DNA from: Streptomyces sannanensis
GTDB lineage: Bacteria > Actinomycetota > Actinomycetes > Streptomycetales > Streptomycetaceae
DNA: 64,000 nt
NCBI RefSeq assembly: GCF_039536205.1
Contig: NZ_BAAAYL010000001.1
Location: forward strand, 2,418,001-2,482,000
Direction of reading: 5' to 3'
The notes under the pieces are model-generated. The model was not told where the DNA came from. It did not search any database and was given only the letters and a program-made list of their open reading frames with translations. This document shows positions 37,062 through 45,562 of the stretch, piece by piece; positions within the stretch are counted from its first letter, which is position 1; every line of letters begins with the position of its first letter. Both the position numbers and the translations under genes were made by a program.

Positions 37062-39986
37062 ATGAAGATCGGGCACAGGAGGAAGGCGACGGCCGTCACG
37101 GCGGCCGTCATCGGCGGGCTGCTCGGCACCGCGGTGCCCGGCGCGTCCGCCGCGCCGAAGCCGACCGCCCCTCCCCCGGCCGCCGGTGTCGACGCGCCCT
37201 CCGTCTGGCCGCGGCCGCAGTCCGTACGGGCCGGAGGCTCCGCCGTACGGCTGGGTCCGGAGGCGGCGCTGACGGTCGGTGAGGACGCCGACTCGTCCAC
37301 CGTCGGGGTACTGCGTACCGTGCTGCGCGAAGCGGGCGTGACGACGCTTCACCTCGTGCATCCGGGCGAGCCGCTGCCCGCGGGAGTTCCTGTCGTACAT
37401 GCCGGCGGCGCGGCCGCGCGGAACGCGCTGCGCGCCCTGCGGATGCGCGAGCGCGAGGACCTGCCGGACGGGGGCTACCGGCTGGCCGCCGGGCGGGTCG
37501 CGGGCCGGGACACGGTCGCACTGGACGGCACCGGCGAGGACGGGCTGTTCCACGCCGCGCAGACGCTTCGGCAACTGGTCACGAACGGCTCGGTGCCCGC
37601 GGTCGTGGTACGGGACTGGCCCGGCACGGCGGTACGCGGCACCACGGAGGGTTTCTACGGCCGGCCCTGGAGCCGCGAACAGCGACTGGAGCAGCTCGAC
37701 TTCATGGGCCGCACCAAGCAGAACCTCTATCTCTACGCCCCGGGCGACGACCCCTACCGGCAGGCCCGGTGGCGGGACCCCTACCCCGCCGAGCGGCGCG
37801 CAGAGTTCCGGGATCTCGCCGAAAGGGCCCGGCACAACCATGTGACGCTGGGCTGGGCCGTGGCGCCCGCGCAGGCGATGTGCCTGGCCTCGGACAAGGA
37901 CGTCGCGGCGCTCACGCGCAAGATCGACGCGATGTGGGCGCTCGGGGTGCGCGCCTTCCAGCTGCAGTTCCAGGACGTCAGCTACAGCGAGTGGCACTGC
38001 GACAAGGACGCGGACACCTTCGGCTCAGGCCCGGAAGCGGCCGCGAAGGCGCAGGCACGCGTGGCCGGCGCGGTGGCGCGCCATCTGGCGGAGCGGTATC
38101 CGGGCGAGGCGGCGCCGCTGTCGCTGATGCCGACCGAGTACCACCAGGACGGCTCGACCGATTACCGGCGGGCGCTCGCCCGGGAGCTGGACGGGCCGGT
38201 GCAGGTGGCCTGGACCGGTGTCGGCGTCGTGCCGCGCACCATCACCGGCCGCGAACTGGCGGGCGCACGCACCGTCTTCCGGCATCCGCTGGTCACGATG
38301 GACAACTACCCGGTCAACGACTACGCGCAGGACCGCATCTTCCTCGGACCGTACACCGGCCGCGAGCCCGCCGTGGCCGGGGGATCCGCGGCGCTGCTCA
38401 CCAACGCCATGGAGCAGGCCTCGGCGTCCCGTATCCCGCTGTTCACCGCCGCCGACTTCGCCTGGAACCCGAAGGGATACGTGCCGGAGGACTCCTGGCG
38501 GGCGTCCCTCGACGATCTGGCGGACGGGGACCCGCGGGCCCGCGAGGCCCTCACGGCCCTGGCCGGCAACGACGCCTCCTCACTGCTGAACCCGGTCGAG
38601 TCTGCGTATCTGCGCCCGCTGATGAAGGAGTTCTGGGCGACGCGCGGCTCCGCCCCGGCCGTGCGGGACCGGGCGGCAGCGCGGCTGCGGGCGGCGTTCG
38701 GCGTGATGAGAGAGGCTCCGCAGCGGCTGCGGGACACGGCGGGCGGGGAACTCGGCAAGGAAGCGCGGCCATGGATCGAGCAGTTGGCCCGGTACGGCCG
38801 GGCGGGCGAGCTCTCCGTCGACATGCTGCAGGCCCAGGCGCGCGGTGACGGGGCGACGGCCTGGAGCGCGGCACTGGCACTCGAGCCCCTGCACGAGGCC
38901 GCCGACGCCGACGCGGACACCGTCACGGTCGGCAAGGGCGTCCTGGACGCCTTCCTGGACCGGGCGGAGCGCGAGTCGGCCGACTGGACGGGAGCGAGCC
39001 GGCGCACCGGTGCCGGCGAGGCCGAGGCCGGCCCGGGCACGTACACGGTCCGGCTGGACCGGGTGCGCCCCCTGGCGGCGGTCACCGCGATGACCACGCC
39101 CGGCGCGGCCGGTGCGGTCGTCGAGGCACATGTGCCGGGCGAGGGCTGGCGCAGGCTGGGCCCGGTCGCGGCGAGCGGCTGGACCCAGACGGCCGGGGGC
39201 GGGGTGCGCGCCGACGCGCTGCGGCTCACCTGGACCGGCCGGGGCCCCACGGTGCGCGCGCTCGTGCCGTGGTTCGTGGACGAGCCGGCGGCGGCGCTGG
39301 AGCTGGTGCGCGGCACGGCGGACATGGACATCGGCGGCGCGCCGCAGCGCGTCGAGGTGCGGCTGACGGCCCGGCGGCCCGGTCCCGTGGCCGGCGCGCT
39401 GAAGGTGACGGCGCCGAAGGGCGTCACGGTGTCGGTGCCGGTCCGTACGACGGTGCCGCGCGGCTCGCGCACCACCGTCCCCGTCGTGGTCGCCGTCCCC
39501 GCGGGTACGCCGGCCGGCGAGTACCCGGTGACCTTCGCCTTCGGCGGCGAGCGGCGGACCCTGACGGTACGGGCGTATCCGCGGACCGCGGGCCCCGATC
39601 TGGCGCGTACCGGCCGGGCGTCCTCCTCCGGCGACGAGACCCCGGACTTCCCGGCGGCCGCGGCGGCGGACGGCGACCCGGGAACCCGCTGGTCGTCGCC
39701 CGCCGAGGACGGTGCGTGGTGGCAGACGGAGCTGGCGGGGCCGGTGCGGCTGGGGCAGGTGGTGCTGCACTGGGAGCAGGCGTATCCGTCGGCCTACCGC
39801 GTCCAGGTCTCGGCGGACGGCCGCGCCTGGCGTACCGCGGCGACGGTGCGGGACGGGCGGGGCGGCGTCGAGTCGGTCCGCATGGACGAACCGGGCACCC
39901 GCTTCGTCCGGGTGCAGTCGGACCGCCGTGCGACCCGGTTCGGCGTGTCGCTGTTCACGGTGGAGGCGTACGCCGTGGCGGACTGA
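37062..39986 (+). CDS. Secreted GH84-type beta-N-acetylglucosaminidase with F5/8 C domain
   Basis: 974 residues. Signal peptide (KATAVTAAVIGGLLGTAVPG...ASA), an N-terminal GH20b-like alpha/beta domain (about 40-190), then the GH84 barrel opened by GTTEGFYGRPWS and including VTLGWAVAPA and MPTEYHQ. The catalytic segment expected to carry two adjacent Asp reads LQFQDVSYSEW, i.e. Gln-Asp. A helical domain, an NPCBM/NEW2-like beta domain and a C-terminal discoidin (F5/8 type C) domain (about 860-974, WWQTELAGPVRLGQVVLHWE) follow, suggesting carbohydrate binding outside the cell. ATG at 37062 directly precedes the signal peptide. Chitin or glycan fragments are plausible substrates. Confidence 0.82.
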   Translation: MKIGHRRKATAVTAAVIGGLLGTAVPGASAAPKPTAPPPAAGVDAPSVWPRPQSVRAGGSAVRLGPEAALTVGEDADSSTVGVLRTVLREAGVTTLHLVHPGEPLPAGVPVVHAGGAAARNALRALRMREREDLPDGGYRLAAGRVAGRDTVALDGTGEDGLFHAAQTLRQLVTNGSVPAVVVRDWPGTAVRGTTEGFYGRPWSREQRLEQLDFMGRTKQNLYLYAPGDDPYRQARWRDPYPAERRAEFRDLAERARHNHVTLGWAVAPAQAMCLASDKDVAALTRKIDAMWALGVRAFQLQFQDVSYSEWHCDKDADTFGSGPEAAAKAQARVAGAVARHLAERYPGEAAPLSLMPTEYHQDGSTDYRRALARELDGPVQVAWTGVGVVPRTITGRELAGARTVFRHPLVTMDNYPVNDYAQDRIFLGPYTGREPAVAGGSAALLTNAMEQASASRIPLFTAADFAWNPKGYVPEDSWRASLDDLADGDPRAREALTALAGNDASSLLNPVESAYLRPLMKEFWATRGSAPAVRDRAAARLRAAFGVMREAPQRLRDTAGGELGKEARPWIEQLARYGRAGELSVDMLQAQARGDGATAWSAALALEPLHEAADADADTVTVGKGVLDAFLDRAERESADWTGASRRTGAGEAEAGPGTYTVRLDRVRPLAAVTAMTTPGAAGAVVEAHVPGEGWRRLGPVAASGWTQTAGGGVRADALRLTWTGRGPTVRALVPWFVDEPAAALELVRGTADMDIGGAPQRVEVRLTARRPGPVAGALKVTAPKGVTVSVPVRTTVPRGSRTTVPVVVAVPAGTPAGEYPVTFAFGGERRTLTVRAYPRTAGPDLARTGRASSSGDETPDFPAAAAADGDPGTRWSSPAEDGAWWQTELAGPVRLGQVVLHWEQAYPSAYRVQVSADGRAWRTAATVRDGRGGVESVRMDEPGTRFVRVQSDRRATRFGVSLFTVEAYAVAD

Positions 39987-40029
39987 GCCATGGACCGCTC
40001 CGCCCCCGGACAGAACATGACCCGGATCG

Positions 40030-40566
40030 TCAGGCGGAAATGCCGTCGATCCGGGCCATGGCGTCGTCGGCGCCGTACGGCTGCAGGTATGGCAACCAGC
40101 ACGGATCCCGGTGTCCGGTCCCGATGATGCGCCAGGCCAGACCGCTCGGCGGCTCCGGCTTGTGACGCAGGCGCCAGCCCAGCTCCATCAGATGGCGGTC
40201 GGCCTTGACATGGTTGCAGCGGCGGCAGGCGGCCACCACGTTGTCCCAGGAGTGCTTGCCGCCGCGGCTGCGCGGAATGACGTGGTCGACGCTGGTCGCG
40301 ACGCCACCGCAGTACATACAGCGCCCGCCGTCACGGGCGAACAGTGCACGGCGGGTCAGCGGAACGGGTCCTCGATAGGGGACCCGTACGAATCTCTTGA
40401 GGCGGATCACACTGGGCGCCGGGACGACACGGGTCGCGCTGTGCATGAAGGCGCCGGACTCCTCGAGGCATATCGCCTTGTTCTCCAGGACGAGGACGAG
40501 CGCGCGGCGGAGCGGTACGACGCCGAGGGGCTCGTACGACGCGTTGAGGACCAGGACGTGCGGCAC
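40030..40566 (-). CDS. HNH endonuclease
   Basis: 178 residues. The N-terminal half starts PHVLVLNASYEPLGVVPLRR, the typical head of this actinobacterial group; the HNH domain (about 80-145) reads RDGGRCMYCGG, VDHVIPRSRGGKHSWDNVV and ACRRCNHVKADR, with both Cys pairs of the zinc site and the metal-binding His. GTG at 40566 has AAGGAGG 8 bp upstream; the frame is open further upstream only by base bias. Divergent from the MscS gene (238 bp). Such nucleases are widespread in Streptomyces core genomes; role unproven. Confidence 0.9.
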   Translation of the reverse strand: MPHVLVLNASYEPLGVVPLRRALVLVLENKAICLEESGAFMHSATRVVPAPSVIRLKRFVRVPYRGPVPLTRRALFARDGGRCMYCGGVATSVDHVIPRSRGGKHSWDNVVAACRRCNHVKADRHLMELGWRLRHKPEPPSGLAWRIIGTGHRDPCWLPYLQPYGADDAMARIDGISA

Positions 40567-40804
40567 GGTGGACGCCTCCTTGTACGCCGGCGGCGCGTGG
40601 CTCGCGCCGGGACGATCTGCCTTAAGTCTCTCCTCATGGCTGGTCGAAGCGCCACCAAGTCCCCGTAACGGGTCCGAAGTGTTTTCGGCCACACCTCCTT
40701 TCTTCCCCAGGTGAGACAGGGCTCTCCCTCGAACATGGCCACGAAGCACCCCCGATGCCCCGTTAGTGTGGTGGACAGCCGTAGCCATATCTGGAGGTTC
40801 TGCC

Positions 40805-41878
40805 GTGTTCCGGTCCGACGTACTGGCCGACCCGTCGCCCGGGACACCCGTGACGCTCGACGAGGCCCACGTGCAGGCCACCGAGGCGGCCAGCTGGGTG
40901 GAGCAGAACTGGTCCACCTGGCTGTCCATGGGACTGCGCATACTGCTGATCCTCGCGATCGCCGGCCTCCTCCGCACGGTGGTCCGCCGGACGATCACCA
41001 AGCTGATCGACCGGATGAACCGCGGCGCCGAGGCGGTCGAGGGCACCTCGCTCGGCGGCCTGCTGGTCAACGCGGAGCGGCGGCGCCAGCGCTCGCAGGC
41101 CATCGGCTCGGTGCTCCGCTCGATCGCGTCCTTCCTGATCATGGGCACGGCCGCGCTGATGGTGCTCGGCGTCCTCAACATCGACCTGGCGCCGCTGCTC
41201 GCCTCGGCCGGTGTAGCCGGTGTGGCGATCGGTTTCGGCGCGCGCAACCTCGTCACCGACTTCCTGTCCGGCGTCTTCATGATCCTGGAGGACCAGTACG
41301 GCGTCGGCGACACGATCGACGCGGGCGTCGCCACGGGCGAGGTCATCGAGGTCGGTCTGCGCGTCACCAAGCTGCGCGGCGCCGACGGCGAGATCTGGTA
41401 CGTACGCAACGGCGAGGTCAAGCGCATCGCCAACCTCAGCCAGGGCTGGGCCACGGCCGGCGTGGACGTCCAGGTCAAGCCGACCGAGGACCTGGGGCGG
41501 ATCCGTACGGTCATCGACGAGGCCGCGACGGCGATGGCCAAGGACGACCCCTGGAACGAGCGCCTGTGGGGCCCGGTCGAGGTGCTGGGCCTGGACTCGG
41601 TGCTGCTGGACTCGATGAACGTCCGGGTCTCCGCGAAGACCATGCCGGGCAAGGCACTGAGTGTGGAACGCGAGCTGCGCTGGCGCATCAAGCAGGCCCT
41701 GGACGAGGCGGGCATCCGCACCGTCGGCGGCCCCGAGCCGGTGGAAGAGGAGGAGCCCCCGGCCGACCCGACGGCCACGATGGCGGCCCCTTCCGCCCTG
41801 GCCAACCCGGCCTCGCCCCAGTCGGTGGCGGCGTCCCCGATCCCGCCCCAGCAGGGCCCGACGAACGCGGCGAAGTAG
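40805..41878 (+). CDS. MscS-family mechanosensitive channel
   Basis: 357 residues. TM1 WLSMGLRILLILAIAGLL, TM2 around FLIMGTAALMVLGVL, pore-lining TM3 LASAGVAGVAIGFGARNLV with its Gly/Ala pattern, then the beta domain starting GVFMILEDQYGVGDTIDAG and WYVRNGEVKRIANLSQGW. Opens on membrane tension to release solutes during osmotic downshock. GGAGG lies 7 bp before the GTG at 40805. The C-terminal 40 residues are acidic then Pro/Ala-rich. A terminator follows immediately. Confidence 0.92.
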   Translation: MFRSDVLADPSPGTPVTLDEAHVQATEAASWVEQNWSTWLSMGLRILLILAIAGLLRTVVRRTITKLIDRMNRGAEAVEGTSLGGLLVNAERRRQRSQAIGSVLRSIASFLIMGTAALMVLGVLNIDLAPLLASAGVAGVAIGFGARNLVTDFLSGVFMILEDQYGVGDTIDAGVATGEVIEVGLRVTKLRGADGEIWYVRNGEVKRIANLSQGWATAGVDVQVKPTEDLGRIRTVIDEAATAMAKDDPWNERLWGPVEVLGLDSVLLDSMNVRVSAKTMPGKALSVERELRWRIKQALDEAGIRTVGGPEPVEEEEPPADPTATMAAPSALANPASPQSVAASPIPPQQGPTNAAK

Positions 41879-41895
41879 CGCGCACGCAGCGCACA

Positions 41896-41929
41896 CGGCG
41901 CCCGGAGGTGATTCCTCCGGGCGCCGTTT
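41896..41929. terminator. Bidirectional terminator MscS/Uma2
   Basis: Perfect arms CGGCGCCCGGAGG and CCTCCGGGCGCCG around TGATT, followed by TTT; between convergent genes. Confidence 0.85.
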
Positions 41930-41945
41930 CCGTGTGAGGCCCGAC

Positions 41946-42530
41946 TCAGCGAACCCAGTTCTTGAGCGGCTCCGTGTCAAGGGTGATGCCGACCGGGTCC
42001 GGGAGGGTCGCCTCCTTGCCGAACGGCAGAGTCTGGACGTTCTCGTAGCGAACGCCGTCCGGCCGGCTGTGCACCTTGATCTCGCAGGTGTCACGGTCGA
42101 TGAGCAGATACACCGGGATGCCCGTCTCGGCGTAGGCCCGGGGCTTCTCGACACGGTCACGCCGGTCGGTGTCGGAGTCGTACGAGGTGACTTCGACAAC
42201 CATGAGGACGGGGCTGGGCTCGGCCCATTCGCCTTGGCCGACGAACGCGTCGGCGGGAGCGAGCGAGCCGTCGGGGCGCGCCCGTCCCTCGCGGTAGGTC
42301 TCGATCACCAGGCCCTGTGTGGGATCGAGCCACAGATCGGGACGGTGCTGCATACAGATGCGGGTGAGCCACTGGATGATGCGTCCGTGGTCGCCGTCGG
42401 GCACGGCCTTCCCCCCGATGTGTCCATGGATGAACTCGAGCCGTGCGCCCTCGGCAGCACGGTCCGCCTGGCGGGCGATTTCCTCGAACTCCGTAACCAG
42501 CATCTGCGGCCGGTCGGCGGTCACTGTCAC
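41946..42530 (-). CDS. Uma2-family (DUF820) protein
   Basis: 194 residues, Uma2 PD-(D/E)XK-like fold: RLEFIHGHIGGKAVPDGDHG, RARPDGSLAPADAF, VLMVVEVTSYDSDTDRRDR and GIPVYLLIDRDT. It is only distantly similar to the member at 22295. GTG at 42530 follows GGAGGAGG. Function unknown. Confidence 0.85.
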   Translation of the reverse strand: MTVTADRPQMLVTEFEEIARQADRAAEGARLEFIHGHIGGKAVPDGDHGRIIQWLTRICMQHRPDLWLDPTQGLVIETYREGRARPDGSLAPADAFVGQGEWAEPSPVLMVVEVTSYDSDTDRRDRVEKPRAYAETGIPVYLLIDRDTCEIKVHSRPDGVRYENVQTLPFGKEATLPDPVGITLDTEPLKNWVR

Positions 42531-42693
42531 CGAGCCTCCTCCTGCGTCTGCTTCAGCGGGGGTACGACCTCCAGACTACGGAGCGGGCCGCCCCCACGCC
42601 CGCGAGTTCGCCCACCGTGGGAACGACCCCGCGCCCCGCAGGTAACGCTTTGGTTGCCGCTGCGGCACCTCTTGTGCGGGGGTACGGATTCGC

Positions 42694-43110
42694 TCACCAC
42701 ACGAACTCCGCGTAGACCGTCTTGCCGACCACACGCGGCTCCCAGCCCCAGCGCGCGGCCAGGTGCTCGACCACATGCAGACCCCGGCCGAACTGGTCCT
42801 CCGCCTCCGCCGGGCGCAAGCTCGGCAACCGCTCGCCTCGCGGGTCGCTGACCTCGATACGCAGCGAGGCGCCGGTGAGCGTGATCCGTACACGGATGAG
42901 TCGCTCGCACAGGCTGCCGTGCAACAGGGCATTTGTCACCAGCTCCGAGGCGACCAGCGCCGCGTCCCCGGCAAGGGCGGGGCGCCCCCACTCGGTGACC
43001 AGTCGGGCAGCTCTTCGACGGGCGAGGGTGACGCTGCGGGCGTGCGGCGTGTAGTCGAGGCAGTCCTCCTGCAGAACGCGGCTGACCTCTGTGGTGGGGG
43101 GTTCGGCCAT
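42694..43110 (-). CDS. RsbW-like ATP-binding (anti-sigma/ kinase) protein
   Basis: 138 residues, HATPase_c_2 family. N box ASELVTNALLHG, G1 VSDPRGERLP, and GRGLHVVEHLAARWGW are all present; the C-terminus ends KTVYAEFVW. Streptomyces have dozens of such single-domain ATPases, thought to act as anti-sigma factors or partner-switch kinases. GGAGG precedes the ATG at 43110. It is divergent from the XRE/DUF397 pair; this three-gene neighbourhood recurs in Streptomyces and suggests shared regulation. Confidence 0.9.
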   Translation of the reverse strand: MAEPPTTEVSRVLQEDCLDYTPHARSVTLARRRAARLVTEWGRPALAGDAALVASELVTNALLHGSLCERLIRVRITLTGASLRIEVSDPRGERLPSLRPAEAEDQFGRGLHVVEHLAARWGWEPRVVGKTVYAEFVW

Positions 43111-43317
43111 GGCACACCTCCGTGTGCGATCGGGCGGTGGCTTGCCGCATCTGCACAGGGCAGGGCGGTGCACTTCCACCAATTGACTCCGCTTGGTGGG
43201 CGGTCGAGCACCGAAAGTAGTGAGGCGATTGGCGCGGCCGCAACTGACTCGGAGACATTTATCCCCAACGAGTGAAGGGCGTCGACCGGCCGACGCCGGA
43301 CAGGCAACACTGGGACC

Positions 43318-44199
43318 GTGAATGGATCGCCACAACGAGGCAACCGGGCGTCAACTGTCCTCGGACGCAGGCTCGGTAGCGAACTGCTGCGCCTGCGTGA
43401 CGCTTCGGGCAGGACCCAGCAGCAAGCCGCCCACGTCATCAGCGCGACGAACTCGAAGATCGTGAAGATGGAGCAGGGCTGGGTACCCATGCGGGACCCG
43501 GACATCCGTGCGCTGTGCGAGTTCTACGGCCTGGACGACCAGAGAACCCTGGGCCGGCTGCTCGGCCTCGCCAGGCTCGACCGCGAGCGCCGCAAGGCCA
43601 AGGGGTGGTGGCAACACGCGCCCCAGGCCGGAGCCATGGCGGAGTACATCGCCATGGAGGACATCGCGTCCGGCGTCCGGGCCTGGCAACAGGCGTTTGT
43701 CCCTGGCCTGCTCCAAACACCGGAGTACGCCAGGGCGGTTGTGGTGAGCGAGGGTCTTTGGCAGGACCCGGGCGAGATCGAGGGAGTGGTCGGCGTACGG
43801 ATGAAGCGCCAGGCCCGACTGTCTGCGCCCGGACCGCTTCAGGTGTACGCGGTGATCGGCGAAGGGGCGCTGCGACAGCAGGTCGGCGGCCCTGAAGTGA
43901 TGCGCACACAGTTGCAGCACCTGCTGAACGCGGCTCAACTCCCCAACGTACGCCTCCAGGTGCTGCCCTTCCGGGCAGGCGGCCACGCATGCATGGCAGG
44001 CTCCTTCAACATCATCTCCTTCGCCGAGACCGAGGCGGTGGACGTGGTCCACGTCGACAGCATCGCGGCTACCGTGTGGGTCGAGAACGAGACCGCAAGC
44101 GCAACGTACAGCTCGTTCTTCGAACGCACGGCAAGGCTGAGTCTGGCCCCCAGGGACTCGCTCCGACTGATCGAGAGCATCAGCGAGGACATGCATTGA
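43318..44199 (+). CDS. XRE-family regulator with DUF5753 domain
   Basis: 293 residues. N-terminal helix-turn-helix (LGSELLRLRDASGRTQQQAA, then SATNSKIVKMEQG), and a C-terminal DUF5753 domain starting near AMAEYIAMEDIASGVRAWQQ with FVPGLLQTPEYARAV and LQVLPFRAGGHACMAGSF. These regulators pair with DUF397 proteins and affect development or antibiotic production in Streptomyces. GTG start at 43318. The TGA stop shares its A with the ATG of the next gene. Confidence 0.93.
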   Translation: MNGSPQRGNRASTVLGRRLGSELLRLRDASGRTQQQAAHVISATNSKIVKMEQGWVPMRDPDIRALCEFYGLDDQRTLGRLLGLARLDRERRKAKGWWQHAPQAGAMAEYIAMEDIASGVRAWQQAFVPGLLQTPEYARAVVVSEGLWQDPGEIEGVVGVRMKRQARLSAPGPLQVYAVIGEGALRQQVGGPEVMRTQLQHLLNAAQLPNVRLQVLPFRAGGHACMAGSFNIISFAETEAVDVVHVDSIAATVWVENETASATYSSFFERTARLSLAPRDSLRLIESISEDMH

Positions 44200-44405
44200 T
44201 GGACGGTTTCGACTTCATGAAGTCCAGCTACAGCAGCGGAAGCGGCGAATGCGTCGAGGTCGCGGTCAACATACCCGGCACCGTTGCCGTCCGGGACTCC
44301 AAGAGCCCCGGAGGGCCGGTCGTTCGCATTACTTCCGCCAGCTGGTACGCGTTCCGCACGCACGTCGCTCACCTCGACATGACGAACAGTTCAATGCGCG
44401 CGTGA
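44199..44405 (+). CDS. DUF397 protein
   Basis: 68 residues: FMKSSYSSGSGECVEVAVN, VAVRDSKSPGGPVVRITSAS and WYAFRTHV are the standard DUF397 core. ATG overlaps the upstream XRE stop (TGATG), so the two are translationally coupled. The C-terminus (HLDMTNSSMRA) extends beyond the usual end, and the reading frame after its stop continues directly into the integrase fragment, so the tail may have been modified by the same rearrangement. Confidence 0.9.
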   Translation: MDGFDFMKSSYSSGSGECVEVAVNIPGTVAVRDSKSPGGPVVRITSASWYAFRTHVAHLDMTNSSMRA

Positions 44406-44672
44406 AACAGCCACTGGGAAGCCGCCGGCTGCATCCTCACCACCGGCGGCACCCGCAAGCGCACCCGCGTCTACGGCACCACCCACAAGGAGGCCGCCGA
44501 CCTCACCGAGCGCATGTCCGCCAAGACCGCCGGCTCGGAACGTCGCATCGCCCTACCGACCGAGTGCGTCTGCTCACTCGAGCCACCGCCAGCGGCAGGA
44601 CCAGGAACGGGTCGCCGCCGGAGAGGCGTGGCGGGACGGCAACTGGAGGTCTGGACCTGTCATCCAGCACCG
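44406..44672 (+). pseudogene. Broken tyrosine-recombinase integrase
   Basis: In the frame just after the DUF397 stop, HWEAAGCILTTGGTRKRTRV and YGTTHKEAADLTERM match the N-terminal arm-binding domain of actinophage/ICE integrases. The sequence then jumps to TAGSERRIALPTECV, normally some 200 residues later, and after a frame change continues HRQRQDQERVAAGEAWRDGN, another catalytic-domain segment. The catalytic Arg, His and Tyr motifs are absent. An internal deletion plus frameshift best explain it. It marks a former integration event and lies directly before the PIN toxin-antitoxin genes. Confidence 0.75.
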
Positions 44673-44699
44673 GCCGCACCGCAGCCTCCCCGCAAAGGC

Positions 44700-44719
44700 G
44701 GTAGGAACGCGTTCCTACC
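44700..44719. promoter_or_regulatory. Perfect palindrome upstream of antitoxin gene
   Basis: GGTAGGAACGCGTTCCTACC is a perfect 20-bp palindrome ending 18 bp before the antitoxin ATG. A TACCGT at 44726-44731 could be the -10 box. Position fits an operator for autorepression by the antitoxin-toxin complex. Confidence 0.7.
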
Positions 44720-44737
44720 GTGCGCTACCGTGAAGCC

Positions 44738-45025
44738 ATGACCGCAAGAAAGCTGTCGATCTCGGTACCGCCCGAGGTCGAAGAGACGATCAAGGCCGCT
44801 GCCGCCGAAGAGGGCAAGCCGGTGTCCGCCTGGCTGGCAGAGGCCGCTGTCGAGAAGGCTCAGATCGCCGCCCTGCACGCCCAGGGCCGTGCCGCCGCGC
44901 GTGAGCTGGTGGCGGAGTACGAGAGCGAGCATGGCAAGCTGCCGGAGGAGTCGAGGCAGCGCGCCCGCCAGTTCCTCATGGAGGCCGGCCTGCTGGACGA
45001 CGAGCCGTGGTCGGCGGTCGGGTAG
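44738..45025 (+). CDS. RHH-like antitoxin
   Basis: 95 residues. The N-terminal part RKLSISVPPEVEETIKAAAA, with a strand followed by two helices, resembles ribbon-helix-helix antitoxins; the acidic C-terminal part (LVAEYESEHGKLPEESRQRA) would wrap the toxin. Only a weak GTGAAG precedes the ATG at 44738. The stop TAG overlaps the next start (TAGTG), a coupling usual in toxin-antitoxin operons. The palindrome upstream is the likely operator. Confidence 0.8.
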   Translation: MTARKLSISVPPEVEETIKAAAAEEGKPVSAWLAEAAVEKAQIAALHAQGRAAARELVAEYESEHGKLPEESRQRARQFLMEAGLLDDEPWSAVG

Positions 45026-45405
45026 TGCGCACGATCGTCTACGACACCGGCGCCCTGCTGGCCGCCGAGCGCCGCAACCCGGACTTCCTCGCCCTGCACG
45101 ACGAGCTGACCGTCGCCCACATCCGCCCCGTCGTTCCCGTCGTCGTGCTCGCCCAAGCCTGGAGAGGCGGGCCGCAGCACCAGATCTCCAGAGTGCTCAA
45201 GGGTTGCGACATCCTCGCCGACGACCAACGCACCGGTCGTGCCGCAGGAGTCGCCTGCGGTGCCTCGGGAACCTCCGACGTGGTCGACGCGATCGTTGTC
45301 GCCACCGCCGTCCAGCACCAGGCCGCCGTGGTCACCAGCGACCCCGACGACCTGACCCACCTCGCCGACTCCATCGGCGTCAAACTCCGCCTCTTCACAG
45401 TCTGA
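45025..45405 (+). CDS. PIN-domain toxin (VapC-like)
   Basis: 126 residues, PIN ribonuclease fold. First acidic residue in RTIVYDTGALLAAE, the central SDVVDAIVVATA pair of Asp, and TSDPDDL near the end. The position usually held by Glu (VVVAE) reads VVVLAQAWRGG, with Gln, as in a group of Streptomyces PIN proteins I recall. GTG start shares a base with the antitoxin stop. Probable RNA-cleaving toxin neutralised by the upstream protein. Confidence 0.85.
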   Translation: MRTIVYDTGALLAAERRNPDFLALHDELTVAHIRPVVPVVVLAQAWRGGPQHQISRVLKGCDILADDQRTGRAAGVACGASGTSDVVDAIVVATAVQHQAAVVTSDPDDLTHLADSIGVKLRLFTV

Positions 45406-45562
45406 CCGCTGCGGACGGTTTTGTGAGTGCATGGCTGCTGAGACCCCTGCCGCGCACTGGCAGGCGCTGCTGAAGGCGCAGGAGATCGTGGACGACCATG
45501 AGCGCCGCGTCGGTCCACTCTCCCCTGCGCAGTCCCCATCCGATGAAGGGCTGGTTGACGAC

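Noticed and set aside
44406..45405. Active prophage or integrative element.
   Set aside because: The integrase lacks its catalytic residues, and no structural, replication or transfer genes and no attachment-site repeats were seen around it.
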